DNA of 64,000 nucleotides, from assembly GCA_965221545.1 (NCBI GenBank), contig OZ244901.1, positions 4,154,001 to 4,218,000 of the forward strand, given 5' to 3'. Within the stretch, counting starts at the first letter, position 1; each line of letters starts with the position of its first letter. This document shows positions 26,393 to 34,467 of this stretch, piece by piece. The DNA comes from JAJEFO01 sp022819605. Lineage in GTDB: Bacteria; Pseudomonadota; Alphaproteobacteria; Rhodobacterales; Rhodobacteraceae. A program made the position numbers and the translations under genes. The notes beneath the pieces were generated by a model. The model did no database searches and was not told where the DNA came from. It saw only the letters and a list, made by a program, of their open reading frames with translations.

Positions 26393-27148
26393 TCAGTGAT
26401 GCGGATGCAGCGCGTCCCTCAGATAGACACACGTGAGAATCGCGAACACGTAGGCCTGGATGAACGACACGAGCGTCTCGAGCGCGTAGATTGCGGTGAT
26501 CGCGAGAACCGACAGCGGAGAGATTGCGGCAATGGCCGCAAAGGTCGCAAAGACCTTGATCACCGCATGGCCGGCCATCATGTTGCCCGCAAGCCGGATC
26601 GAGTGACTGACCGGCCGCACGAAGTAGCTGATGACTTCGATGATCGCGAGGATCGGGCGCAGCACAAGCGGTGCAGCCTGGATCCAGAAAAGCCCGAAGA
26701 AGCCTGCGCCGTTCTTGACGAACCCGATGACGGTGACCGTCAGGAAGACCACGATTGCCATGACGGCCGTGACCGCGATGTGGCTGGTCGTCGTGAATGA
26801 CAGCGGCAAGAGACCCAGAAAGTTCGAAAACACGATGAACATGAACAGGGTCATTATGTAGGGGAAATAGCGAATCCCGTCCTTGCCCACGACATCCTCG
26901 ACCATCCTGTACACAAAGCCGTAAGCGAGTTCCGCAATTGACTGGGTCCGCGTCGGCACCAGCGCCCGGCCCCGCGTGCCCAGAACGAGAAGCGCCACGA
27001 CGCAGAGGACGGCGAGCGCCATCCAGAAGGTCACGTTGGTAATCGTGACGATGCCTACCGGCCCGTCGCCGAAGAGCGGCTTGACGATGAACTGGTCCAT
27101 TGGATGGAACGCCAGTCCGCCTTCCTCTCCCTGTGTTTCGGTCGCCAC
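26393..27148 (-). CDS. atpB: ATP synthase F0 subunit a
   Basis: 251 residues with five or six membrane helices. The essential arginine is in SHSIRLAGNMMAGHAV, and the C-terminus ALETLVSFIQAYVFAILTCVYLRDA is typical. Subunit a holds the proton half-channels facing the c ring. It lies between atpI (one base apart) and atpE. Confidence 0.96.
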   Translation of the reverse strand: MATETQGEEGGLAFHPMDQFIVKPLFGDGPVGIVTITNVTFWMALAVLCVVALLVLGTRGRALVPTRTQSIAELAYGFVYRMVEDVVGKDGIRYFPYIMTLFMFIVFSNFLGLLPLSFTTTSHIAVTAVMAIVVFLTVTVIGFVKNGAGFFGLFWIQAAPLVLRPILAIIEVISYFVRPVSHSIRLAGNMMAGHAVIKVFATFAAIAAISPLSVLAITAIYALETLVSFIQAYVFAILTCVYLRDALHPHH

Positions 27149-27149
27149 G

Positions 27150-27479
27150 TCAGTCCCTCTGCTTGTCGTCCCCGGACGCGTCCGGCGGCTGAATTTCCTT
27201 TGCCGTGTGCATCATGGTCCTGATGCCAGCGGCGAACCCGAAGAGCGTGAAGACGATCATCAGCCACGGCGTCGTGCCGAAAAGGGTGTCAAGCCCGAAG
27301 CCGATCCCGAAACCGATCCCCAGCCCCACGACCAGTTCGAGAACCATGCGCCAGGCCACATGCGCCTGGGAATAATGCTCGTCCTGGTGGCGTTTCGGCG
27401 CATCCTTGTCGCGCCTTTCCGCGAGCTTCGCGTCCAGCGCCTCAAGCCGGGCCTTCCGATCCTCGTCGGCTGCGGCCAT
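27150..27479 (-). CDS. atpI: ATP synthase assembly protein AtpI
   Basis: 109 residues: a charged N-terminus, then two membrane helices (MVLELVVGLGIGFGIGFGLDTLFG and WLMIVFTLFGFAAGIRTM) with the glycine-rich AtpI pattern. AtpI helps assemble the c ring and may aid magnesium uptake. It is the first gene of the F0 operon; the promoter should lie in 27480-27590, where no clear consensus is visible. Confidence 0.88.
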   Translation of the reverse strand: MAAADEDRKARLEALDAKLAERRDKDAPKRHQDEHYSQAHVAWRMVLELVVGLGIGFGIGFGLDTLFGTTPWLMIVFTLFGFAAGIRTMMHTAKEIQPPDASGDDKQRD

Positions 27480-27687
27480 GCCAAAAACACCCCGTGAGAG
27501 TTCCAGCGCTGTCTAGGTAGGGAAGCAAGGCAAGTCAAGCGACCGCGAGTCACAGACGAAGGACAGGCAACCACTTGATTCAAAATGATTAACGACGGGA
27601 ACAAGAGGATGGGCCGGGAATGTCGGCGAGAACTGCATATTCAACCTTCCGGTTGACGGTCCGGCGGTTTGCACGGCAGATGCAGCC

Positions 27688-28014
27688 ATGAAACCGGCAC
27701 TCGACGCCATATTTCATGCGCTTGCGGACCCGACGCGCCGGCAAATCCTCACCATGCTTCTCGAGGACGACATGGCGGTCACGGACGTGGCGGAGCCCTT
27801 CGACATGTCGCTGGCCGCGATCTCCAAGCATCTCCGCGTGCTGGTCCACGCCGGATTGGTCAGCCAGGAACGGCGAGGTCGGGTCACCTGGTGCCATCTT
27901 GAGCCGCAAGCCCTCAAGGACGCCAGCGTCTGGATGCAGGGCTTTGGCCAGTTCGAGCCGGTTGACCTGGATGCATTCGAGGCGTTTCTGGAGCGCGAAC
28001 TGGACCAGAAGTGA
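27688..28014 (+). CDS. ArsR-family transcriptional regulator
   Basis: 108 residues with the ArsR winged helix: FHALADPTRRQILTMLLED, the recognition helix SLAAISKHLRVLVHAGLV and the wing SQERRGRVTWCHLEP. No CxCxxC-type metal site is seen, so it probably belongs to the non-metal group that often sits beside an SRPBCC (AHSA1) gene; none is adjacent here. Its target is unknown. Confidence 0.88.
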   Translation: MKPALDAIFHALADPTRRQILTMLLEDDMAVTDVAEPFDMSLAAISKHLRVLVHAGLVSQERRGRVTWCHLEPQALKDASVWMQGFGQFEPVDLDAFEAFLERELDQK

Positions 28015-28326
28015 AGCGCCCACGCGCTCTGCGGACCCAGCTCCTGACGTCGCAGAGCGCTGCGGACAGTGCGCTGTGGCTGGCTCGCAAGGCGACCTGA
28101 CTTCCAGGCAAGCGCGAGCTGCGGCAAGCCGCGAATTCACCCTCCCTGCATCGCGCCTCGCTGATGCCTCGAACGCTCGCGATGAATGCACAGGGTCCGG
28201 ACAAGCGCCGGTGCCGTAACACCGCATTTTGGAAGCGAAATTTCTGCTTGTTCCCGACATTCGCCCGATTCCGCCATGCCCAATTCCGCAGGTGACGCGA
28301 ATTTCGCGCCGTGATATCATGCGTCC
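28015..28326. other. Intergenic region, no gene seen
   Basis: 312 bases between the ArsR gene and the 875-residue protein. No RNA gene, terminator or family-like frame is recognised. The start of the downstream gene has only a weak ribosome site. Confidence 0.4.
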
Positions 28327-30954
28327 ATGCGAAATTCTTGGGGTTTCGAACTCGACACGTCCGTTGTCCGGTTGTTTTACCGGGACGACTCGGCGTGGAC
28401 GGAAGTCGCCAGGGAGAGGATCGAAGGCGCAGATTTCGAAGAGCGCCTGAATGCAATGGTGGCGCTGATCGGAAACGACGCGGCGGCAGACCTGTTTTTT
28501 CCTCGCAGCCAGATAGTGTACGCAGACGTCCAGATCGATCCCGACAGCGCGACGCGGCAGGAACTCGAGCGCGCTCTCGACGAACATATGCCGCACCAGT
28601 TCGGCGAAATGGATCTCGACTGGGAAGTGACAGGACAAGGCACCGTGCGGGTCGCGGCAATTTCGCTGGAGACCCTGAAAGCGGCACTGGACCTTGCCTC
28701 GGCAGGCGGCATCCGCATCGGCAAGTTCTCTTCGCTCGCTGATCCGGCCGACTTTCCGCGCTCGCCCAACTTCTGCGGACGTGGCGCGAATGTCCCGCTT
28801 CATTCCCTGATCGAGAATGCCTCGCCCGGCAAGGCCCGCATGATGCCCCTTGCCGAATTTGGCAACGGCTGGATGAATCTGCTGCGCGCGGCCGGCCATC
28901 GATTCCCGCGGTCTTGGCGAACCGGTGCAGCGGTCGCCGTCGCGCTCGTCGGCGTCCTGGGAATTTCAGGATTGTTGTGGTCAGCACTGGCACCCGAATC
29001 CCAGACCCGCGAACAGTCGCTGGAAGAGTGGTCCAAAGGGGGTCTGGTTTCGGGCACGTCCCTGGCCGAACCGGCGTTCGCCGCGCGTGCGCGGGAGGGC
29101 ATGGGCACGGCAGACGACCCCTTGCGGCTGCGACCGCCGGTCGTCCACGCCGACTCACGGCAGCTCTCGGACTTGTGGAGCCGGAGCGGACTTCAGGCAC
29201 CCGGCGATGACGCCGGCATCGCCGTCGCGGCCCTGTCGACGGCCTTGGCACCGACGCAACCGCTTGTCCTGCCTTCGCCGCAGGGCGGACACGACGCGCC
29301 AGCGGGCCTGGAAACGGCAAACGATCTCTTGCAGCTGCGGCCGCCGATCGTCCATGCGGACACGCAGCGGCTGTCGGACCTGTGGCGGCGGAGCGAACTT
29401 CAGGCACCTGCCGACGACTCTGGCACCACCGTCGCGGCCCTGCCGACGATCCTGGCCTTGGCTCAACCGCATGTCCCGTTCCATCCGCAAGCCGGGAATG
29501 TCGCGCCGGAAAGCCTGGGCACTGCGAACGAATTCTTGCGGCAACGCCCGTCGGTCGTCCTGGTCGACGCGCAACAACTGTCGGACTTGTGGAGCCGGAG
29601 CGAACTTCAAGTACCCGCCGACAACGTTGGCATTGCCGTCGCGTCCCTGCCGACAACATCGGCCTTGGCGCGACCGCATGCCCCGTCCCTGCCGCAAGCC
29701 GGGAACGACGCGCCGGAAAGCCTGGGCACTGCGAACGAACTCTTGCGGCAACGCTCGCCGGTCGTCCTGGTCGACGCGCAACAACTGTCGGACTTGTGGA
29801 GCCGGAGCGGACTTCAGGCTCCTGGCGATGACGCCGGCACTGCCGTCGCGTCCCTGCCAACCACATTGGCCTTGGCACAGCCGCTTGTCCCGTCTCTACC
29901 GCATGCCGGACACGGCGCGCCCGAGGGCCTGGACGCGGCAATAGATCTCTTGCGGCTGCGGCTGCCGGCCGTCCAGGTCGATTCGAAGCGCCTGACGGAT
30001 TTGTGGGGTCGGAGCGGGCTCCAGGCACCCGACGGCGACGTCGGCATCACGGTCGCGTCCCTGCCGACTTCACTGGGCCTGCCACAGCCGCATGTCCCGC
30101 CCCAACCGCAGGCCGGGCACAACGCACCTCTTGTCCTGGACGTTCCGCTCCCTGTGGAACCAGATCCGTTTGCGCCAGTGACCGCAAGCCTCCCCATTCC
30201 GCACGAAGGTTCGCCGCCGGGCACGAGATCGGAAATTGACGGGCCAGCATACGCCTCGCTGGAAGCACGTGACGTCCCGGAAAGCCCTGTCAGCGCAGGA
30301 CCTGACCTGGCAGCAAGCGACGCTCCCTCGCTCGCGCCACCGGAATTCCAGCCGCGCATGCGCCCCGAAGGGTTCGCTGAACATGTCGAACGCCTGAAGT
30401 ATGGCGGACGCACTCTTGCGGAACTCGCTACCCTGCATCCCAAGCAGCGTCCGGCTTCGGCCCAGCAACTTGCCGTCAGCTCTGCCAGCTCCGCGGAAGC
30501 ACCTGTCGTTGCGATAGACTCCAAGTCACCGGGGATGCGGCCTGACGATTTCGATGCAATCATCGCGGCGGTCGATACCCAGAGACGCGCCGCCGCCGCT
30601 GCGCGGGCACTGAGGGCGCTGCATGCCGCGAGGGAGGCGGAAGCCGCCCTTGTTGCAGATGCCGAGCCTGAATTGCAGCAGGGTGACACGACACGCCGAC
30701 GCACGTCGTCGCGCTCGACCGCTGCGCGGCACGCGACGATTCCGAACGCTATCAGGCTCGAAGAAATAAACCTCGTGGGCGTCTACGGCACCATCGGCGA
30801 TCGCCGCGCACTCGTGCGCCTGCCGTCGGGGCGATACGTGCGAGTAAGGGTTGGAGATCGCGTCGACGGCGGCAGGGTCGCACGGATCACCGAAAGCGAA
30901 CTGTTCTACCTGAAGGGCGCGCAGACGGTCTCGCTGAGAGTCCCGAGAGGCTGA
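28327..30954 (+). CDS. Conserved membrane-anchored protein with PilP-like C-terminus and five 69-residue repeats
   Basis: 875 residues. Residues 1-190 form an N-terminal domain opening with SWGFELDTSVVRLFYRDDS. A membrane helix lies at about 199-222 (GAAVAVALVGVLGISGLLWSAL). Residues 261-605 are five head-to-tail repeats, and an Ala/Pro-rich stretch follows. The C-terminal 70 residues (AIRLEEINLVGVYGTIGDRR, ALVRLPSGRYVRVRVGDRVDGG, VARITESELFYLKGAQT) resemble the PilP/GspC-type beta domain of pilus or secretion assembly. I recall the two end domains as a conserved Rhodobacterales protein of unknown role; the repeat block is what makes this one long. It is probably an inner-membrane protein with a periplasmic C-terminus. 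Function unproven. Confidence 0.8.
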   Translation: MRNSWGFELDTSVVRLFYRDDSAWTEVARERIEGADFEERLNAMVALIGNDAAADLFFPRSQIVYADVQIDPDSATRQELERALDEHMPHQFGEMDLDWEVTGQGTVRVAAISLETLKAALDLASAGGIRIGKFSSLADPADFPRSPNFCGRGANVPLHSLIENASPGKARMMPLAEFGNGWMNLLRAAGHRFPRSWRTGAAVAVALVGVLGISGLLWSALAPESQTREQSLEEWSKGGLVSGTSLAEPAFAARAREGMGTADDPLRLRPPVVHADSRQLSDLWSRSGLQAPGDDAGIAVAALSTALAPTQPLVLPSPQGGHDAPAGLETANDLLQLRPPIVHADTQRLSDLWRRSELQAPADDSGTTVAALPTILALAQPHVPFHPQAGNVAPESLGTANEFLRQRPSVVLVDAQQLSDLWSRSELQVPADNVGIAVASLPTTSALARPHAPSLPQAGNDAPESLGTANELLRQRSPVVLVDAQQLSDLWSRSGLQAPGDDAGTAVASLPTTLALAQPLVPSLPHAGHGAPEGLDAAIDLLRLRLPAVQVDSKRLTDLWGRSGLQAPDGDVGITVASLPTSLGLPQPHVPPQPQAGHNAPLVLDVPLPVEPDPFAPVTASLPIPHEGSPPGTRSEIDGPAYASLEARDVPESPVSAGPDLAASDAPSLAPPEFQPRMRPEGFAEHVERLKYGGRTLAELATLHPKQRPASAQQLAVSSASSAEAPVVAIDSKSPGMRPDDFDAIIAAVDTQRRAAAAARALRALHAAREAEAALVADAEPELQQGDTTRRRTSSRSTAARHATIPNAIRLEEINLVGVYGTIGDRRALVRLPSGRYVRVRVGDRVDGGRVARITESELFYLKGAQTVSLRVPRG
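29107..30141 (+). repeat. Five tandem 207-base repeats coding 69-residue units
   Basis: Units start at residues 261, 330, 399, 468 and 537 (bases 29107, 29314, 29521, 29728 and 29935), an exact 207-base period without indels. Each unit carries the order (T/A)A-x-(D/E)-xLRxR, VV-x-xD-x-xxLSDLWxRSxLQxP, D-x-G-x-xVA-x-LPT, and P-x-AG-x-x-AP. Units three and four are nearly identical at the DNA level, which points to recent duplication. Confidence 0.92.
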
Positions 30955-30989
30955 CGGGACGGAACCGCGCGCTGCAGACCGGCCAACCG

Positions 30990-32093
30990 CTATTCGGCAG
31001 CCGTTTCGCCGTACTCCCCCCTTGCCAGTTCCTCGGCCTCGATCGATTCGAAGAGCGCCTTGAAATTGCCTTCCCCGAATCCCTCGTCACCCTTCCTCTG
31101 GATGAACTCGAAGAAGATCGGCCCGATCACGGTCTTCGAGAATATCTGCAGCAGAATCCTGGTCTCGCCTCCGTCCACGACCCCTTCCCCATCGATCAGG
31201 ATGCCGTGCCTCTTCATCCTCTCGATCGGCTCGCCGTGACCGGCGACGCGTTCCCTTGACAGTTCGTAATAGGCATCCGGGGGCGGCTGCATGAAACGAA
31301 CGCCGTTCTCGTGGATTGCATCGGTCGCGTCATAGATGTCGCGCGCCCCGACGGCGATGTGCTGGATGCCTTCGCCGTTGTATCTCTTCAGGTAGTTGAC
31401 GATCTGGCCCGTCTCGCCGCGATCCTCGTTGACCGGAATGCGAATCCTGCCGCATGGCGACGTGAGGGCGCGGCTGTAGAGACCCGTGTACTTGCCCTGG
31501 ATGTCGAAGAATCGGATTTCCCTGAAGTTGAACAGGTCGCCGTAGAACCGGAACCACACGTCCATGTTGCCCTTGAAGACGTTGTGGGTCAGGTGATCGA
31601 TGTACCAGAACCCCACGCCTTCGGGCTTGCTGGCCGCAAGCCAGTTGAATTCCTCGTTGTAAGGCGAGGTCTCGTGATAGCGGTCGATGAAGTAGATGAG
31701 GCTGCCGCCAATTCCGACGACGGCCGGCACGTCCATGGTCTTGCCCGGTCCTGCATACTCTTCGGCCCCGAATGCAACGGCACGCGCAAGGGCCTGCTTC
31801 GCGTCCACGACACGCCAGGCCATGGAGGGCGCACCGGGCCCGTGCTTCCCGATGAATGCGTCCGCGTGGCTGTATGGCTCGGCGTTGATGACGTAGGTTA
31901 TGTCGCCCTGCTGCCAAAGTTCCACGGCCTTGGTCTTGTGCGTCGCGACTTGCGCATATCCCATCCTGGCGAACAGGGCCCGGAGTTCCTGCGGCTCGGG
32001 ATGGGCGAACTCGACGAACTCGAACCCGTCGGTTCCGACCGGATTCTCCGGCGTGATCCTGGACTTTGGCGCGTCATGCGGAAAAGGGCCCAC
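30990..32093 (-). CDS. hppD: 4-Hydroxyphenylpyruvate dioxygenase
   Basis: 367 residues from a GTG at 32093, with AAGGAG eight bases ahead; the resulting N-terminus GPFPHDAPKSRITPENPVGTDG-like is the family form. Two VOC-type halves are present; the iron ligands are in YIDHLTHNV, GIQHIAVGARD and PIFFEFIQRKG. It converts 4-hydroxyphenylpyruvate to homogentisate in tyrosine breakdown. It is divergent from an Lrp-type regulator, which likely controls it. Confidence 0.95.
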   Translation of the reverse strand: MGPFPHDAPKSRITPENPVGTDGFEFVEFAHPEPQELRALFARMGYAQVATHKTKAVELWQQGDITYVINAEPYSHADAFIGKHGPGAPSMAWRVVDAKQALARAVAFGAEEYAGPGKTMDVPAVVGIGGSLIYFIDRYHETSPYNEEFNWLAASKPEGVGFWYIDHLTHNVFKGNMDVWFRFYGDLFNFREIRFFDIQGKYTGLYSRALTSPCGRIRIPVNEDRGETGQIVNYLKRYNGEGIQHIAVGARDIYDATDAIHENGVRFMQPPPDAYYELSRERVAGHGEPIERMKRHGILIDGEGVVDGGETRILLQIFSKTVIGPIFFEFIQRKGDEGFGEGNFKALFESIEAEELARGEYGETAAE

Positions 32094-32226
32094 TCTCACA
32101 TCTCCTTCTGCGGCACAGCACAACCATAGCGCAATTGCGGCGCGTGTTTTGCGCGTCTTTCGGGCGTAAATCCAAATTTTATGCAAAAGTATTGCGTTTT
32201 TCTTGCCTATAATGCAAAGTTTCCGC
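32094..32226. promoter_or_regulatory. Shared hppD / Lrp-regulator control region
   Basis: 133 bases between divergent genes, strongly AT-rich at 32160-32220. A perfect TATAAT lies at 32208-32213 for the rightward gene. The heptamer ATGCAAA occurs at 32181-32187 and 32212-32218, 31 bases (three helical turns) apart, the second overlapping the -10 box. Lrp-type proteins often bind phased repeats of this kind. Confidence 0.55.
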
Positions 32227-32688
32227 ATGTCAGGCATAGACAATACTGATCTTCGACTTCTGGCCGCACTTGAAGGCAATGCACAACTGACGTCCGAGAA
32301 ACTCGGTGACATGCTGCACCTCTCGCAAAGCCAGGTCGGACGGCGACGGCAGCGCCTTGAAGCCGAAGGCTATATCGAAGGCTACCGCGCCCGGATCTCT
32401 GCAATCCAGCTCGGACTGTCGGTGCAGGCCTTCGTGGCCGTCCAGATGGCGAGCCACGCACCCGCCCTGATCAGGACATTCGTTCGGACCATCGAATCCC
32501 GACGCGAAATCACCAGCGCCTGGACCATGACGAGCGAGGCGGACTATCTCCTAAGGGTCTATTGTGCCGACTTGCCGGCGTTCAACCGGCTGATCCACGA
32601 GGTCCTGCTGCCCCACCCTGCGGTCGCTCGCGTGCAAAGCCAGATCGTCATGGAGCAGATCAAGGTGGACGGGCCGCTGCCGGTCTGA
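32227..32688 (+). CDS. Lrp/AsnC-family regulator, likely of tyrosine catabolism
   Basis: 153 residues: helix-turn-helix IDNTDLRLLAALEGNAQLTSEKLGDMLHLSQSQVGRRRQRLEAEGYIEGY, then a RAM/AsnC ligand domain. I chose the ATG at 32227: earlier in-frame codons (32203, 32212) lie in or over the TATAAT box. The expected transcription start is then only a few bases ahead, so the mRNA may be nearly leaderless; no ribosome site is visible. Divergence from hppD suggests it controls that gene in response to tyrosine or a breakdown product. Confidence 0.88.
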   Translation: MSGIDNTDLRLLAALEGNAQLTSEKLGDMLHLSQSQVGRRRQRLEAEGYIEGYRARISAIQLGLSVQAFVAVQMASHAPALIRTFVRTIESRREITSAWTMTSEADYLLRVYCADLPAFNRLIHEVLLPHPAVARVQSQIVMEQIKVDGPLPV

Positions 32689-32742
32689 CTCCTCCCGTCG
32701 AGCGCCCTGCATCTCATGCCGGTCCGCCGCGACCGAAGACGC

Positions 32743-33777
32743 CTACTGGCGGCTCGAATCCTGACGCGGGCTTGACCTCCTTGGAGGGGCAGACGAATCC
32801 CGGAGTATCAGCCTCACTTCGACCGAATTGTGCATTGCCACTTCGTCTCCGCCGAGCTTGCCCAGAATGAACTCTGCAGCAGCGATGCCCATGTCTCTCG
32901 CGGGGACGTCGATCGTCGTCAGCGGCGGGTTGGAGTGCATCGCGAACTCTAGATTGTCAAAGCCGACGACGGAAATGTCGCCGGGAACTTCCAGTCCCCG
33001 CGCGCTGCACTCGATGAGCGCTCCCAGCGCCAGAACGTCGTTGCCGCAGACAATGGCGGTGGGCTGCGGTGCGTCACGTGACAGGAGAAGCGCGCAGGCC
33101 TTCTTGCCGTCGGAAATGGAATACGGCGACTCGATGACCCTTGAGGCGGGCAGCGGTAATCCGTGGCGCGCAAGTTCCTCTCGAATCCCTTCAAGCCGCC
33201 TCGTCGTGCGATCGTTGTCCTCCGTTATCCCGGATATGACGCAAATGTTCGAGTGTCCGAGATGAACCAGGTGCTGGGCGATGATCGCTGCCGAAGCGGA
33301 ATTGTCAAAGCCGGCGGTTGGGTAGATGCTCTTGGGATCGTAGGTATAGGTGTTGACAAACGGAACGTTGAATTGGTGCAGCAACCCGTAGAGCTCCGGC
33401 CGATGATAGTCTCCGACAAGTATCAGCGCCTCGGCACCGCGCTCGAGCAGCAGTCTTGCCTCCCTGAGTTCAGCCTCCAGGTCATAGTCAAAGGTGGCGA
33501 TCAGCGTCGAAATGCCCGCCACCGAGAGCTGTGAGCCCGCGGCACTGACCAGCCGGGCATAGAGCGCGTAGTCCAGGGTCGGGATCAGGACTCCGACCAT
33601 GTGCGATCGCTGGGACCGCAATGCGCGTGCCGCGTGATTCCGAACGTACCCGAGCTCAAGCATCGCCCTCTGGATCCGCGACCGCATTTCGGGCGCCACC
33701 TTGTCCGGGTTGTTGACCGCCCGCGAAACCGTCGCCGGCGCACACCCGGCAAGCCTGGCAACGTCCGTGATTCGCAC
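32743..33777 (-). CDS. LacI-family transcriptional regulator
   Basis: About 344 residues from the GTG at 33777, giving (M)RITDVARLAGCAPATVSRAVNNPDKV, the LacI helix-turn-helix and hinge, then a periplasmic-binding-like sensor domain (GVLIPTLDYALYARLVSAAGSQL and VVGFDNLEFAMHSNPPLTTIDVP). A longer frame to a TTG at 33843 runs across an operator-like half-palindrome, so I prefer the shorter form. It is divergent from the TRAP transporter genes and most likely represses them until an inducer, probably their substrate, binds. Confidence 0.9.
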   Translation of the reverse strand: MRITDVARLAGCAPATVSRAVNNPDKVAPEMRSRIQRAMLELGYVRNHAARALRSQRSHMVGVLIPTLDYALYARLVSAAGSQLSVAGISTLIATFDYDLEAELREARLLLERGAEALILVGDYHRPELYGLLHQFNVPFVNTYTYDPKSIYPTAGFDNSASAAIIAQHLVHLGHSNICVISGITEDNDRTTRRLEGIREELARHGLPLPASRVIESPYSISDGKKACALLLSRDAPQPTAIVCGNDVLALGALIECSARGLEVPGDISVVGFDNLEFAMHSNPPLTTIDVPARDMGIAAAEFILGKLGGDEVAMHNSVEVRLILRDSSAPPRRSSPRQDSSRQ

Positions 33778-33793
33778 GCGCGATGCTGTCTCT

Positions 33794-33807
33794 TGAAATC
33801 GATATTT
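33794..33807. promoter_or_regulatory. Secondary LacI-type operator (imperfect)
   Basis: TGAAATCGATATTT shares the first ten bases with the perfect operator at 33913-33926 and lies just upstream of the preferred lacI start. It may mediate autoregulation or looping. Confidence 0.45.
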
Positions 33808-33912
33808 TGAATCAGTCGTCAAATTGGGACTCGCGTATCTCAACTAATCGTACCGTACCAGAAGGTTACGGACTTGGACAGGAAAAGTGTTGACTCGGTC
33901 TTCCATTTGATG

Positions 33913-33926
33913 TGAAATCGATTTCA
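33913..33926. promoter_or_regulatory. LacI-type operator of the TRAP locus
   Basis: TGAAATCGATTTCA is a perfect 14-base palindrome with the central CG that LacI-family regulators prefer. It lies about 42 bases before the DctQ start and 119 bases from the imperfect copy at 33794. Confidence 0.7.
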
Positions 33927-33954
33927 TAAGAGTGTGATGCCTCATGGGGAGGGG

Positions 33955-34458
33955 ATGCCGCACTTGGGTACAGGCCAAAATTCGAGAATCCTGACCGCGC
34001 TCCTTGGTGTCGCGAAGCTCTCCCTAATCGCGATTTCCGTTTTGATGATCGTGGTCACCCTGGCCCAGGTGATCTTCAGATACGTCATCGCGGCTCCCCT
34101 CCCCTGGTCGGAGGAACTGGCGCGGTACTGTTTCGTGTGGATCGTCTTTCTGGGCGGCGCGATCGGCCTGTCGCGCGGGATTCACCTGGGCGTCGACCTG
34201 TTCGTGAACCTGCTTCCCGAACGGTTCAGAGTTGGAGTCGAGATCCTCTCGAACGTGTTGATTTCGTGTTTCGCGGCCTCGGTCATCTTCGCGAGCTACC
34301 CGGTCATCAGCATGAACATGATGCAGCACTCCCCCGCATTGGGCGTGAAGATGTCCTGGATCTACATCGCGATTCCAATTTCGATGGGCCTGATCTTCCT
34401 GATCTGCCTGGAACGTACCATTGCCATCCTGCGTGGCCGCAGCGAGCAGGAGGGTTAG
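33955..34458 (+). CDS. dctQ: TRAP transporter small permease (DctQ)
   Basis: About 167 residues with four membrane helices, the first at LLGVAKLSLIAISVLMIVVTLAQVIFRY. The family motif PLPWSEELARYCFVWIVFLGGAIGLSRGIHLGVD is present. Start uncertain: the ATG at 33955 follows GGGGAGGGG closely, and a GTG at 33934 or ATG at 33937 is possible. It partners DctM in a sodium-driven solute importer; substrate unknown. Confidence 0.9.
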   Translation: MPHLGTGQNSRILTALLGVAKLSLIAISVLMIVVTLAQVIFRYVIAAPLPWSEELARYCFVWIVFLGGAIGLSRGIHLGVDLFVNLLPERFRVGVEILSNVLISCFAASVIFASYPVISMNMMQHSPALGVKMSWIYIAIPISMGLIFLICLERTIAILRGRSEQEG

Positions 34459-34467
34459 GGCACTCCG

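Noticed and set aside
27914..30028. 704-codon minus-strand frame opposite the repeat protein
   Set aside because: Produced by the 207-base repeats (length divisible by three keeps any frame open); Arg/Pro/Ser-rich without a domain.
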